64,000 nucleotides of DNA from Phoronis australis. Its lineage: Eukaryota; Phoronida; Phoronidae. Shown here piece by piece: positions 10,091-22,972 of the stretch; position 1 is the first letter of the stretch; each line of letters opens with the position of its first letter. The DNA is taken from positions 1,014,803 through 1,078,802 of the forward strand of contig NMRA01000020.1 in the NCBI GenBank assembly GCA_002633005.1. Reading direction: 5' to 3'. Made by a program: the position numbers and the translations under genes. Below the pieces are notes generated by a model. The model was given only the letters and a program-made list of their open reading frames with translations, searched no databases and was not told the origin of the DNA.

Positions 10091-12959
10091 CGCAGATTGA
10101 AGGTTATGGTGTGTGGAATAATGACAAATCGAAAAAAAAATCAAGAATTCAAATGAAATATGGAACTGAGCTACGTAGAAGTTTTGACTAATTTGTAATT
10201 CAGTAGAGTTACATTGTCATACTGCTGTAAATAAATCAGTCTCGTCGATCCATTCAATAAGCGTATAAGCTGACATGGAATGTAAACCAATTTCAAAATG
10301 TATTGCTCATCTATCTCTCCCGCACAGTAATAAAGATGTGCTTAATTGCAAATAAATAGGAAGTCACGGCCCTGGGTAATCAAAGCAAATTTACTTGTTG
10401 AAATTTAAATATTTTCAAGGAAATGAACGCTATTATCGTATATAAAACATATTTGCGATGTAGGTTCCAAGTGACCGAGACCGATAGAGTAAATACATGT
10501 ACAACAATGAAAGTAAATCTGAATCAAGATACCTGGTTACTTTCCTGCTTTAGAATTTACTTGTTTGTTCCCTGGCCGCCAGTCATTCACTGACTTTTTA
10601 TGGATCTTCAATATAGCTATGACAATACTAAAACTTATAGTGAAGGGAAATTTGTTATTGAAACAAAACGTGTTATAAAAAGTATTCAAAATTTAGAGGT
10701 ACTCCAATACTGCTTCAGAGACTCTTCAGATAAGGGTTGCGTTGAGGTAGAAAATAGACAATTAAGAAGTATAACGGTGTCCTTATCGATATGAGGAAAT
10801 CACACAATGCTTAGAAAAGTAAAAAACGGCAAAAGCCGGGCTGACCCGATGTTTTTTCAGGTGAATTGCTGAATTTTTTTTTGGATTGAGATTGGCCATG
10901 TCATTCCATTCACTATAATGATTTTGCTGATGGCCAGTTACCATCAACACCAAAAGAAGGCAAGCCATTCCTGCATTTCCGAAAGGTGCCGATTAAAGTA
11001 AAAAAGTATTTGGAGAACTAGAGTCCAACATATTAAATCAGTGCGACGTTCATGTATACCTTTGCTTCATCGACTGTAGCTGAACGTATACTAAATAAAA
11101 ACTGTTTTGGGGAAAAAATCGGTAACCTACCAAGACAGGGTTCAGTTCAGGAACAAGTATACCTGCCCGCGTGCTTATTGAGTAAATGTCTCAGTCAACT
11201 AAACAACCAACTTGCTGATCGATTAGTTCGAGGAAGCATTTGATTCATTGACACAGAATTTTAAAACACATGGTATTTATAAAAGTGGTTAATACGATCA
11301 GCAAGTATCACACTGGGTCGGCTCTGTCACTGAATGGCACGTTAAATGTATTATTACTGTTTGGTGGTGTCTCTGGTCCCTAAGTGAACGTGGCTAAATA
11401 GTCATACATGTATGTTTCGAAGTAAAATTGTCAGTGGTGACGTAAGTAGCAAAAAATACTTTAAAAATTGGGAGTATGCTTCCTTAGCGACTTAGATGGC
11501 TTCATTAATTGCATATATGAACGTAATTGCCAAAGTGACTGAAAATATTGTTATTGAAAAATTGGGGCCCATGAGGGACGAAAAATGTGACGTCACCGTG
11601 CTGAGGTAGCCAGGGGCCTCCGCCTTGGTTACAACTCTTACCACTTACATTGGTACAAACGTTGGAAAATGACCAGTTAATTTCTGCTTTATCAAACACG
11701 TGGTCAATTTGCTGATCTTTATGGATCACATATGATACGACATTTAGTCCAGATTTCAAAATGTTGCTTTTGGGGAATTCAGTCGGTTTGAATAAATGTG
11801 TTGGTGCATGTCGTTTGCCTTCAACGGAATAGTTGCTAGACATGTGAAGTAAACACTTGCAGTCCGTATTCAACGAAGGTCGTAAATGCGGTCTTAATTT
11901 TAAGACGGTCGTTCTATCAAAGCCTCCAGAAGAAGCCTCGAATGAATTATATTTGACACTTGTTAGATTTTTTGGTAGGTGGGCAAAGACGGAAAGCGAG
12001 GATCCAGCCGGGGAGCTCAAAGTAGACCACATGTTTTCAACAAAATTTCAAAATTCTTCATGGCTCATAGAAATCTTAAAAAACACCGATGTCTTGATTC
12101 ATCGTGTCCATTTTGACTCATTATGTCCGTTTCGATTAAATACTCTGCCGAATGTCTAATTCTTGCTATGATGCCCGTTTCCAACCACTACTTCCGCTTT
12201 GACGTATGCGGCAAAATACACAAAATCAACCGTTTTCATGAAGGTGGTTTGGTGTAAAACAATGTTGGCGTAGGTTTGAAGATAACCTGTATTTCACAAA
12301 GGTGATTTAATAAGTGAAGTAGTAAAACGTAAATAGCCCCTATGAAGCCAGTTTTAAAAAAATGCGCGCTTGAATTTGGTTTCTGAGCAGTGATCAGCCG
12401 TTAAAGGCAAGGAAGGGCGTAAGTTGTTGCTCTATCAATTATTACTTTCTGGAAATGGCTGCTGTGACGATCCGAAACTGTAAGAGTAACTTCCCAACTG
12501 TCCGTGTTACAAGAATTTACTTTAGTACGTGTACATGTACCCGTATTTCCAACCTGATTGACTTATTCAGTGACAAGCGTTTACGTTGTCGGGTTGTGTA
12601 CATGTATAATCGTTTTAGACACGCTGAACAAACAATCGCGTGTACTGGATCTATATAAAACGCCAAGACATCGACAAAACAAGTTTGCTTTGTAACACAA
12701 GATAGTGACAAACCTTCCAGAAGATACATAAAACTTCAAATTGAAAACGGAAATAAATTATTCACATCATCTCTCAGTTTTCTCTGACATGAATTTGTCT
12801 TCAATTTTGCCAAAGTGCTTCCCTATGAGCTATATTCTCCTGAGCTTGTAGTGACTGGAACACGTCATCATTGTAGCTGTTGTGTGTTAATTACCACCTT
12901 AACAATTTCCAGGAGAAAATAATCAAAACAATGCATGGCTGAACGTTCATCACTCATTC
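10091..12959. other. gene-free interval upstream of GPCR 1
   Basis: No domain recognised. The longest frames (175 codons on the minus strand at 11505-12032 and 100 codons on the plus strand at 11857-12159) overlap one another and match no family I know; they may be repeat-derived. A 5' non-coding exon of the GPCR gene probably lies in or before this stretch but has no visible signature. Confidence 0.4.
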
Positions 12960-12993
12960 TTTGTGTATTTTTACAGGTAAAACATCATTAAGA

Positions 12994-14148
12994 ATGTCAA
13001 ACTTGACGGAAATGTTGGTCAACGTCAGTAACATAATCACCGAAAAGAATGGGAGTGATTCGCTCTACGACGGTTTCCGAAAATACCCCACGTTCAAAGC
13101 TGGTGTTACTATGTACAGAGTTTACAACCTATTCCTTCCCCCTATTGGTTTCCTGGGAAATATGCTATGCTTGTCTGTCTTGCTCCATAAGTCGATGAGA
13201 TCGCATTCTTCGTGTATTTATATGGCGGCATTGGCAATAGCTGACGGAATGTACATGTTAGGGCACTTTTTGACATTCCTATCGTCACAACACGTGGAGG
13301 CACTGTTAACGAAATTTACTTGCCAGTTCTTTGGCTGGTTAACATCCAGCACTACCCAGATGTCATCGATGATCCTCGTGGCAATGACCTTTGAACGCTT
13401 CGTCGCCATCAAAATGCCTCTTAAAGCCTCTCGATTGTGTACCCCACGTCGAGCCGGGATATCTATAGCAGTTATTACTATTTTTATCAGTTTGTTTAAC
13501 ATTTATAATTTCTGGCAACGTACAGCTTCAGATGAGTATACTATTCGCATGCAGTGCGTTAACGATGAAGATAACGAAGCTATGGTGAAAGCCTACAAAG
13601 GGATCGTTTGGGTCGATTCGACCATTTATGTCTTTTTTCCGAGCCTGTCACTTTTGATCCTGAATTCGATGATTGTTAGTGCAATTCGATCGGCTAGCAA
13701 AAAACAAAGAGAGATGACCCAAACCGCAGGAAAAACTGACAATACTTCGAAGCAACTGACGAGAATGCTACTCGCTGTCACGGCTTTTTTTCTCGTGACA
13801 ATGATTCCTGCTTCTATTTGGGAAGTTGTACTGGCCTCTGGTCTAGTATCACATCGAAGAACCGGCAAGAACGACATTTACGCGTTACGAATTCTGGTCA
13901 ACCAAATTATAGCATTGTTAAGGGTCCTAAACCATTCACTCAACATCGTGCTGTATTGCATTACCGGACAAAGATTCCGCAAGTGTCTCATTCAAATGTA
14001 CTGCTGTTGTTGCTCAAGGATCAACCCTCCTCTTGTCTCCAAACGATCCAAGTCATCTTATATCAGCGACAGCCGCAGTAGCACCACCGTGAGCACGTTG
14101 GCCGCTTCGTCTATATCAGTCGACAAAGCTGACAAATCAGATCCATAG
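12994..14148 (+). CDS. rhodopsin-like GPCR, FMRFamide/peptide-receptor type (GPCR 1)
   Basis: Class A seven-helix receptor of 384 residues at the plasma membrane, coupling an extracellular ligand (probably a peptide) to G proteins. The start at 12994 is preferred because a splice acceptor (TTTTTACAG, ending 12976) lies just upstream; an earlier TTG-initiated reading crosses it. Visible features: glycosylation sequons at N3, N10 and N19; TM1 with GN at 55-56; TM2 with LAIAD (D84); C110 and C188 for the TM3-ECL2 disulphide; FERF at 133-136 in place of DRY; P216 in TM5; P272 in TM6 with no tryptophan at 6.48; TM7 NHSLNIVLY (313-321), lacking the NPxxY proline; palmitoylation-type CCCC at 337-340; Ser/Thr-rich tail. 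The coding region is intronless. N-x-x-L-Y with a QRFRK helix 8 is typical of invertebrate FMRFamide-receptor-like proteins. The ligand is unknown. Confidence 0.92.
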   Translation: MSNLTEMLVNVSNIITEKNGSDSLYDGFRKYPTFKAGVTMYRVYNLFLPPIGFLGNMLCLSVLLHKSMRSHSSCIYMAALAIADGMYMLGHFLTFLSSQHVEALLTKFTCQFFGWLTSSTTQMSSMILVAMTFERFVAIKMPLKASRLCTPRRAGISIAVITIFISLFNIYNFWQRTASDEYTIRMQCVNDEDNEAMVKAYKGIVWVDSTIYVFFPSLSLLILNSMIVSAIRSASKKQREMTQTAGKTDNTSKQLTRMLLAVTAFFLVTMIPASIWEVVLASGLVSHRRTGKNDIYALRILVNQIIALLRVLNHSLNIVLYCITGQRFRKCLIQMYCCCCSRINPPLVSKRSKSSYISDSRSSTTVSTLAASSISVDKADKSDP

Positions 14149-14233
14149 AGTATGGTCTGGGGCCACAGTTCAGGCGTCTGTAGCTTCCCAAAATGCAGAA
14201 AGTTATGTAGTCAGGTTTGATGGCAATTTTGGG

Positions 14234-14239
14234 AATAAA
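14234..14239 (+). promoter_or_regulatory. poly(A) signal of GPCR 1
   Basis: AATAAA 86 bases after the TAG stop of GPCR 1, the first such signal downstream, so the likely 3' UTR is about 100 bases. Confidence 0.55.
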
Positions 14240-15262
14240 TGGAATTGATTGCTTCTAACGATATTCAGTAGTACCTTGAAGTTTTTTTTAACTAAATGAA
14301 GTTCAGAAATGTGGCCTCTGCTCTGTTCCACCCGGAAACGGAAGTCCCACTATTCTCAGAGCACATCCTTGTTTTTCCTAAATTTTGGAGTACGGGTACC
14401 TTCAGACAAATTGAAATTGCAAAAATATGGTTGATAATTACACGTTTTACCCAAATTTTTGGAAACTTAAGTGCAAGAGCATTTGGATTCTTGTGTGCTC
14501 TTTGGTACCGGGCAGTCATGATTTAAGGGAGAAAAATGCCAAAATCGCAATTTTTGGTCATTTTAGCCATCTTATGTTTTCCAGAGGACTCAGTTTTGTC
14601 AAATTTCTTTTTGTTTGAAAAAACCAATCGAGTGTGCTTTCTGTGAGTTATGCCTTTTCCAATGTGTTCTGAGACAGGGCGTAAACGAGGGACTTTGTTT
14701 GTACAATCAGTGATTACGTTGGGATCAGCTACTCGAAATGTGGTGTTTGCCCTGTACTCAAAGAAAACGACAATCTGATTGTTAAGATTTACAAAGAACG
14801 TTCCTCCGTGCTCACACAATCCGTACAAGTACGTGTATTTGAGTGCACGGGTAGGCATTTTCATATATTGCACTTACTTTCTGTTAAAAATATCTATTGA
14901 TTCAAACCACTTAATTAGCAGTATAGATTTTGTCTAAATTGCCTTTCACTTGGATTAGTTGTGTTTTTAAGTTTGCGACGAATTGACAGTTTAAGACCAG
15001 GCTAAACATTGACGTTACGTGCTCGTCTTACTATCCGCGGAAACAATATGGAGCGTACTCGGTATTCCTTAGGTGTCACTAGTGAGGCAAAGAACCAGCC
15101 AAAAGAAATGCCTGCACTCATGCAAATCACGAGCGCCCTCATACTGATGAATTGCTTTCTGCTCTCAGTGTATTCAGAAGTAAAAACGAGGGTCCTTTAT
15201 TTTTAGAACAGCATTGTGAATATCGAGTCACCTATACTGTACATGTTGCCTGATTCAGCAAT

Positions 15263-15364
15263 AGTCTGATATAACGTGCCCGTATTTTGAGAACCAGTAT
15301 GATGCCCGTTATTTAGAGTGGAGAAAACTGGTTCTCAAAAAATCGGGCACGTTATTTCAGACCA
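15263..15364. repeat. short foldback element (about 102 bp)
   Basis: Left arm AGTCTGATATAACGTGCCCG...GAGAACCAG and right arm CTGGTTCTC...CGGGCACGTTATTTCAGA are inverted copies of about 33 bp around a spacer of about 35 bp that itself holds a GATGCCCGTTAT echo of the arm. It is non-coding. Most likely a miniature foldback transposon; transcribed, it would make a long hairpin. Confidence 0.7.
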
Positions 15365-16199
15365 TTACCCCTGATTCTGGCACCGGGGAGTGTACACTAG
15401 TTGGAAAATTGGAGGTAATAGTCTGTGAACTGATAAAAGATTAAAGATTATTTTTCACTTATTGAAATGAAACCTTCTCTCGGCAAGAAGGCAGCCAACT
15501 TTATCAAAAGGCTGGTATTCACACGTGACTTCAGACGGCGGATCAGACGTCCAATTTATTCTCTCTTTGGGCGGCTGCGCAATGTGTGCAGTTACAAAAA
15601 TGATAGACTTCCAAAACTATGTTTTTTATGTTATATGAAAGGGAATTGCACGGTCAAAGTAACTGGGGTACTCTTATTAATTTCTTAAGTTTGTATACAA
15701 CAGGTTTCGGTCAGGTATGGTTGAACCAGAGAGTCGGTGTTGAACAATATTTTTGCCAAAATTCAAACAAAGGCTGAGAGATGTTAACTTTCAAAATGAT
15801 TGTCAGTAACAGAAAATACAAAAACGTGCAAGTTTTGCAGAGGAGTTTGATCTGAGTTGTCTTGTAAAAAGTTTTTATGTGAGGAGATGACGCAGCAGAT
15901 ATTTTACATAGCGAACATTAGATGTTCAACTCACACATTAGAAATTGAAAACGGCAAAAGAAATGGAATTGCCCGAGGTTTAAGAACTAATAACATATGT
16001 AATACATACATGTAAGAGATTAAGACAGAAGAACATTTCATGTTACGTTTTCCAGTACTGGTCAATTTAAGAAATAGGTGCATACCACGCTGCCACGACA
16101 TCAGGTCGCTTTTAAACTCGAGAACAGCAAACACTTAAATTTTTTCAATGTATATACATGTACATAGAGCAACGATGATCAGAAACGAAGTATTAAATC
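15365..16199. other. no gene recognised
   Basis: AT-rich with short frames only (73 codons at 15467-15688, no domain). The rest of the spacer between the two receptor genes is likewise without a recognisable gene apart from the repeats listed separately. Confidence 0.45.
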
Positions 16200-16423
16200 A
16201 TATGTGAGCACCCAGGGGGGAGGGGGAGGGGATAAAAAGGTCCGCCTCAGAGAAACACAGTATCCGAAAAAGTAGAAAACGAGACAGAAGTCCACTAAAA
16301 AGGCAGAAACTACCAAAATTCGGCGAAAGCTCAATGCATAGCTTTGAACGTACCCCGTTTTTTTAGTAAAAGGCCCCATTCTCAAAAATACGAGCCCCCA
16401 TTTGTTAGGCTGGGAGTGCACAT
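16200..16423 (-). mobile_element. MITE, CATGCGCGCACCCAG family, copy 2
   Basis: Inverted relative to copy 1: begins TATGTGAGCACCCAGGGGGG and ends TTAGGCTGGGAGTGCACATG. It contains GGTCCGCCTCAGAGAAAC, the complement of the conserved right-hand block, and AGACAGAAGTCCACT. Non-coding. Confidence 0.7.
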
Positions 16424-19379
16424 GAATAATTAATGCCTGTACACGCATGTATAAAGTTTGTATACACCATTGTGAACTTTGTGCCGGTGGCCTCTTGTTT
16501 AAGCAAAGTTATTATTATATGTGAAAGGATAGAATCGTTGTTACATTTTTACGTTAATTGTCCAATCACCAGCTCCTTTTGCACCAGTGTTGGTAGGTCA
16601 TTCTTCACAGACGGCGTGAACGTGATATTAGATTGAAAAACGCTGATATTAGGACAAGCAGAAGAGCAACCAGTTGTAAATTTATTTTTGATACTACCCG
16701 TATACATGTACAAACAACGTCTTCAAAATGTACGACTATTGATTAAAATCTTTAGACAACATGTAACAAGCATTATCATTTAAAATTATATTTACTTTAA
16801 AATGGTGTAAACGAGTGTAGATGTGTTTTAATACAATTAATTCGTTATAGCTGGTATTTGGTAAATATAATATAGAGCTTGCTGCACTCTTAAGTAATGT
16901 TGTTCTATTGTACTGTACAGTGGGCATATGGCCTTTATTACAGAAATAAATATAATTGATATAATATGATAAACGACCCGTAGAATGGGGATATGGCGAG
17001 TAAATGTAATTGTAAAATGTTGTACTACACGTGGTAAATCAGAACCTATTATTGTTTGTACTCATTTGTAATGCTGTATATGATACGTGTTTGTAGTTGA
17101 TGGTGTAATAAAATGCCAAAGACAGCGCCGATAGGTCTACAGTCAACCGCTACGTCATATATTCAGTGACAAAATTTCCCACGCATTTTAGATTGATAAT
17201 CAATGACTAGGCTGTCAGAAATTTATTTACAAGTGAACGTCGACTTTTCATGACGTTAAATTGGCACTGATAAGCGTGCGATTAATAGGGTTTTGCGTAA
17301 AATTGTGCGGCCGTTGACAAACTAACCTGCAGTCAACGATTTTTCAGAAGACCTGGTGTCTGTGAGAGACTTTTTCGCCATCGATTATTATCACTTCCTT
17401 CCATTCATATCCGACTCCTCGCCCTAGGGCTTCCGACCGTTTTAGCTGACTTAATTACTTTTTGAAAGTCGTCAAAATTTTGGATCAGTCGAATCCTTTT
17501 CTGTTTATTACAGTGTTCGTGGAATATTATACAGTGTGATAAATGTATTTCACAGTCCCTGGCGATGCATTTTTATGCGCAAATGTGCGAGCTGCTTGAG
17601 ACGACGTCAAGTACATTGCAAAAATTGCTTTTCGATTGCAAACCTATTTCATACTCTATGGCCAATTGAAAAACGTGTCATAAAAGTTTGCTTCCAACCA
17701 CCAAACAACGGTGACGTCAGCTATACTTGGAACATTGTTTTAAAAGAATTTTGAGTTCATTTGGTTTTGATCAGCTGCAACAAAATTTCGATTTCAAACC
17801 CGCGTGCTCCTCACCCGAATTCCAATAACGTGGACCTGTGCTTATTTTTTTGCTACGGCGGTCACCACATAGACGGAGTCACGAAGAGTTTCCACGAATC
17901 ATTTCGCCGCGAAACAGCACTTGCTAAATTGAGTTTAAATCTTAATTGTTAAACAAAATACTTTAATGTGAAAAAGTTGACAAGCAATATTCATTGATGT
18001 CCAAGAATAAAACTGCGCTGTTAATTCAACGATGACGCAACAGGCCAAAGTGGTGCTTAAGGAGGATGAGTAGTAAACGACAGTTTATTAGCTGAATGTA
18101 TGCGATGGGGAACTATTTTATTATCAGGAGCATAACACATTATTATTTTGTAATTAGCTGCTATCACGACTTTAGTTATTCAAGACCTACGTGTAAATCA
18201 GTGTTCGTCCCAAGCCGCGGAGCTGTGTTCACCGTCGGGCTTCCGGTATAGTAGCCTGTACGATTGCGTTTGACGGAATGAAATTCTTCTCATGATTTTA
18301 ATGTCATTTACAATTAAAGTGCACATTGTGAAATTTTTTCGACAGCAGTTATATTCTCAAAACTAGGCCGTCGCTCACTGCTCATGCAAGCTAACTGCGG
18401 CCGACAAAGTCGCCGGAGGTTTCGTACTATTGGAACTGTATTTACTAAATTTCACGTATACGCAAATTTTAGGTTGTTGTCACCACTTGAAAAAAGTTTG
18501 TTTACCACTGCCACCGGCAAGAATGGGTCTTCGCCTGGGCTTTTTGTGTTTGCCGTCAGCTTCACTGAGGCGTCTTAGGGTTTTCTAGACGAAAATTATT
18601 TTCAGTATTTTAGACAATTATCTGAATATTCTTAATGTATAGCAATTTTACTTTAATGTTCTAACATTCCGTGTTCGTGGATCTGTTTAGGTTCACCAAA
18701 ATTACATATACACTTAACACAGTCGAACAGACAACCTCACTCACAATGTTCAATCGTTTCCGAATGAATCGCCGGCTCAATTCAGACATGGCGGTGTCTT
18801 GCCAAGCGCGTATTTTTGTGAAGGTTTCGCTTATGATGACCGAGTAATAACTTGAAATTACGTGCAACTGGATCTTTAAGACTTAAGATAATTTATCAAA
18901 ATTCTGACCCAAGACGAAAGTTCAGGAAAGAATGCTTCATGAACGCAATGTCGGTTTTTGATCTTCAGTCTAATCTTATGACAGAGGTTAAGACTGTTTT
19001 GTCCTACATTTAAGTGAGAATCCAAACTACGCTTTCGCCATCTGTTCCGAATTCACAAAACTAAGTGAAGCAGTATGTGAAATACGAACAAACAAGAACA
19101 ATCTTAGTCTAGAAACTCAAAATCGATTCATTTACAACATTTTGGATACAGTTAAGACATCGTTTACTTAGGAAGATCCTGGAATTGTTGGATAATGTAA
19201 GTTCGCTTGCGCAGGTTAATCACACTGCATTATCTCTACGATGGTTTTCTGGTTTTCGAATGGTAAGTAGACGATCTTCAATTTGATAACATGAAATAAA
19301 TAGAGCTTGAGATAAATATTAAGGGAAACAAGAGAATTTGTTCCACAACAGTTTACAGTGATAATAGTCGTAAATTTTG
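16424..19379. other. gene-free interval
   Basis: No recognisable coding sequence, RNA gene or long repeat. Frames of up to 72 codons (such as 17536-17754) match nothing I recognise. Confidence 0.45.
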
Positions 19380-19581
19380 ATCATTTAGACCAAAAGTCCA
19401 ATCTTAAGCCTACTCCGTAGGGGACTATCTTTCGGTCTTAGCTTAGACAGATTTCAATCTTAATTTTTTTTTCTTAATTAAAAAATTTCGTGAAACGGAC
19501 TGAGACATTTTGGTCTAAAGTTACTGTAGCCCGATTTCGGTCTAAGCTAAGACAAAAAAGGGTTTCCTGAAACGGACCCCA
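19380..19581. mobile_element. probable MITE related to the GTTCCAAGAAAC family (degenerate)
   Basis: Ends in GTTTCCTGAAACGGACCCCAGG and contains repeated CTTAG/GACC words (CGGTCTTAGCTTAGACAG, then CGGTCTAAGCTAAGACAA) flanking a T-rich centre with CTTAAT. The general design, a paired CTTAAG/GACTTAA core with a 'fails to match, then CCCCAGG' end, is shared with 30380-30533 and 43738-43993. Its left boundary is unclear. Confidence 0.35.
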
Positions 19582-22010
19582 GGCCTGCCAAGTACAGTCT
19601 CCTTGTGACCTTTGCCATGTATATATGGGCACGGCAGACGGAGAAGTAAGTGAACGATACCTGAGGTGGCAGTTTACGTGTGAAAATACGACTCACAACA
19701 ATTCGTGGGATCTCAAGACTTGCTCATTAACGACGCTAATGGTCGTTTTTCAAATGCATAGGACGGTTTGCGGATCGTAAACATCCGGTGACATCGCAGT
19801 TAACTTGTTAATGTGTAAACTGTATGACGGAAACGGAACCAACAATTGTGACATGCGTGCACCAGAATTAAAGACACGGGTCCACTGCAACATGGGTTTT
19901 GGTGCGAGTACGACAAACCAACCATCATGAAAAAATAAACTTGCCTCAAAGTACATCAAAACGTGCAAATGTTAGCAAGTCTTTCGCGCGAAAGATTTTC
20001 GTGGCACGCGCCATCCAGTCACGCCGAAGTCCATTGTTATATCTAAAACGCAAATAACGACACTGGACACATGCCCATACGTTATCTATGAGGTTACCGG
20101 ATGTTTACGAGCCGGCGTCTGCTCGATAGCTGATTAGGAAAAACGACATTAGCGCCGAAGATGAAATCCCCCAAATTGAATGAACTGGACGTGGTTCATG
20201 CAATAGACTTATTGCAAGATGAAAAACAAAGTGTATTTTGTCCCACTTTCCTTGATATCATAGTGATAACATATACTGCCTGTGGTTTGTAAGACCCTGT
20301 GATGGTTTTCCACTTTATTCGATGTGCGTAGTATGCAACAAAATGGCAATTTTGTTCCACGTACATTTCGGTTAAGTTCCGCAAGTAGACTACTTTTCTA
20401 ATTGTCAGCTCACCTTTTGTTCACTTGAGGCAGACAGCTTACCTCACAGTTATCTGTCTGCGGTTGCCCCTAGGCAATGAAAATATCCACGAACTCTATA
20501 TTTTTTGTCAAGGACACCTATTGTACACAACTCGTATGTTTTTTCAAGCGCACATAATGTACATAACTTGGGTTATTATATTTCACTATTTGTTTTGGGG
20601 AAAAGTTACTAAAATGCCGAGTATTTTGACACATGAAACCTGTTCTCTCATATTCCATGTGTATAGTACACGGATTAACACAAGAAATCTCCGGGACGAT
20701 CAAGGGTCTCCTTCTGAGATTTCAACAAACAGAGTTCCTCTTGACTAAAGAACTAAATAAACACATCGTGAGAAGTCCCGTCCGGTACCATCATTTACTC
20801 CACTAACGACACAGCAGAGAAGTCACTCCCGGAACACTCGTGACGTGATACAGAGGTCAAATTTGTAGGTAAGGTCATACCATACTTTGCTACCAAGTTT
20901 TACAGCATGTATTGCAGTTTGACATATATGTATTCAGAAATTGTTTTCCACGTTTTGCTCTCACTCTAATTATTATGTAATTCAGAAAGTGCCGGGAACA
21001 AGAATGAGATTTAATTGGTTGAAATTCTTGCTACCCGAACTACACGGCTAACGCACGGGTTGTAAACTCAGTTGAAGTTGTGGAGGAACCTCATAAAATG
21101 TCCATATCTGGCCAACTTCGGAAAACCATATCTCAGAAATGATTGATCGGATTCATATGAAAGTTTCAGATATTATCCTTCATGCACTAAAAAATTCAAA
21201 AGCTGTACAGAACGAAAACAAAATGGTAATTTAACAGCGTTGTGATTGAGATTCCATCTTGAACACAAAAATTGGTGGCGTTTTTGATATCATTGTTTTG
21301 CTATTGATATGTAGGCCTACCTTCTTTTTTACTTAAAAAGACATGGCTGTGTGACCCAATTATTGTCAGGCAATGGCAAAAAGTCAAAAATAAAGTTTTA
21401 CAAGCTTTCCACTTTCACAACTTATACAAGCAACCTCGCTTAACTCATCACTTACGGGACACAAATAAAGCGACGACTTAACTACTTATAAATGTAGATC
21501 GTCCTTTTGACAACTTAAGTGCGATATACATGTACATGTACATGTACTGGCATAGCGATAATGACCTGTTATATTAATTTCCACATTATCGATTTCTGAT
21601 GATAAGAATGCGTAGTTTGATAAGTTCAAATAAAGGTGGTTTTCGTCATAATTTGTATTTCAAACCATAGAGCTCTAGAGTTCTATGCTCAAATCTAATA
21701 TCCCTTTAAATACTTTTTGCCGTGGTTTTAATAAAATCCACTACCTAAAATCCCGCAAGTAAGCACATGTGGGTATATGCATTTCTTCGCGAGGTTTTTC
21801 TACATACTTATGCCCCACGTAAAGGCGTGTGCGCATTTGATTGACAGCTATTTGCATGAGCTCAAATTGTCACGTCAATGCTTCACAGCAAGTGTCCACT
21901 TGTGACGACTACACGAAAAATGCTGCATGTAAAAGTCAGGAGAGAGTCAGCTAGGAGCGACAAAATAAGCGGAAACGACGACTTAACCGCAGACTTGTAC
22001 CTAAACTACA
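19582..22010. other. gene-free interval
   Basis: No gene recognised. A short run of ACATGTACATGTA words lies near 21529-21548. Frames of up to 107 codons (20425-20748) lack any domain and face a comparable frame on the other strand. Confidence 0.45.
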
Positions 22011-22972
22011 CGGCTAACGGACTGCAAAACACCGCGTGTCGGATGCAAAAACACGACTCACTTACCTGCAAACACCGTTCACTGACTGAAATGCACGGTC
22101 ACGGACATGCATCCACTTAGAAACACGACACACGGACTACCACACACGGTTTACCGATAAAATGTAGAAATTGGGTTCGACAGCTGTGTAATGGGTGCGA
22201 GATCAAACATAATTTTGATCATATGTTTGTAATTAAATGTAATTGTTGTGAATTGGAAACAATCATCTTCATTTGTTCTACAATATATTTGTGTCCAACA
22301 TCTTTTTGTAAAATAGAATAAAATTCCTGGGTAAATGACTTAGGTAGTGGTGTCAGATTGACGCTCACCATTCAGACGTTTGTGACCTGTTTACTATTAA
22401 GTAAATGCGCAGTAAAAAAGCACTGTTACATTTGGAATGAACTTTAGCATGACTTGATATATGTGTCTCTTGTATTTTTGTACTAAAGGTTCCAAATACG
22501 TGACGGTTGGTCAATTCGCTTTCTGCGTAATAGCCAGTACTTTGCGCTATTTGCCCGGGAAGCCGATGTGTCCATGATCGTATACCGTAATCGTTCGGGT
22601 TAACGCCCATGCTCAGTTAACCGCCCATCCCCGACTTTAAGTGGATTTTCGATTTAACCGCCCACTGCTCGGTTAAGCGCCCCCCTGCGATTTTTGAAGA
22701 TTTCCAGTTAAGCGCCCACCTCTCGGTTAAGCGCCCATCTCCGACTTTTAAAGAATGAAGATTTATTGGGCATGCTTTATTGGGGTGAACCGTGATTGGC
22801 GGTCCGTGTGTCGTGTTTCTAAGTGAATGTGAGTCCGTGGCCGTGTATTTTGGGTGAATGAGTCGTGTTTTGTGAATCCGATCTCGTGTATTTGAGTCAT
22901 TGAACGGTGTCCGCAGGTACATGAGTCGTGTTTTTTTGCGCCCGACACGTTGTTTTGCAGTCCGTTATCCGA
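22011..22972. mobile_element. inverted-repeat element with CACGACTCA subrepeats
   Basis: Left arm 22011-22154 and right arm 22784-22972 are inverted copies; for example CGGCTAACGGACTGCAAAAC on the left corresponds to the complement of GTTTTGCAGTCCGTTATCCG on the right. The right arm carries one extra internal block. Within each arm a word of the type ACACGACTCAC or ACACGG recurs about every 20-25 bases. The central 630 bp has no transposase. Probably a non-autonomous DNA element; the superfamily is not determined. Confidence 0.6.
22618..22745 (-). repeat. GTTAA(C/G)CGCCC minisatellite-like array
   Basis: Five copies of a GTTAACCGCCCA / GTTAAGCGCCCA word, interleaved with CCCCGACTTT or CTCCGACTTT, in about 125 bases, just inside the right arm of the 22011-22972 inverted-repeat element. 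No coding potential. Confidence 0.7.

Noticed and set aside
9910-10191. Histidine/threonine-rich frame
   Set aside because: Produced by the AC and GTAT microsatellite.
11505-12032. 175-codon minus-strand open frame
   Set aside because: No known domain, overlaps a 100-codon frame on the other strand, and a repeat origin is plausible; listed only in the interval note.
21529-21548. ACATGTACATGTA runs here and at several other places
   Set aside because: A background word of this genome at many positions; no array or boundary suggests a defined element.
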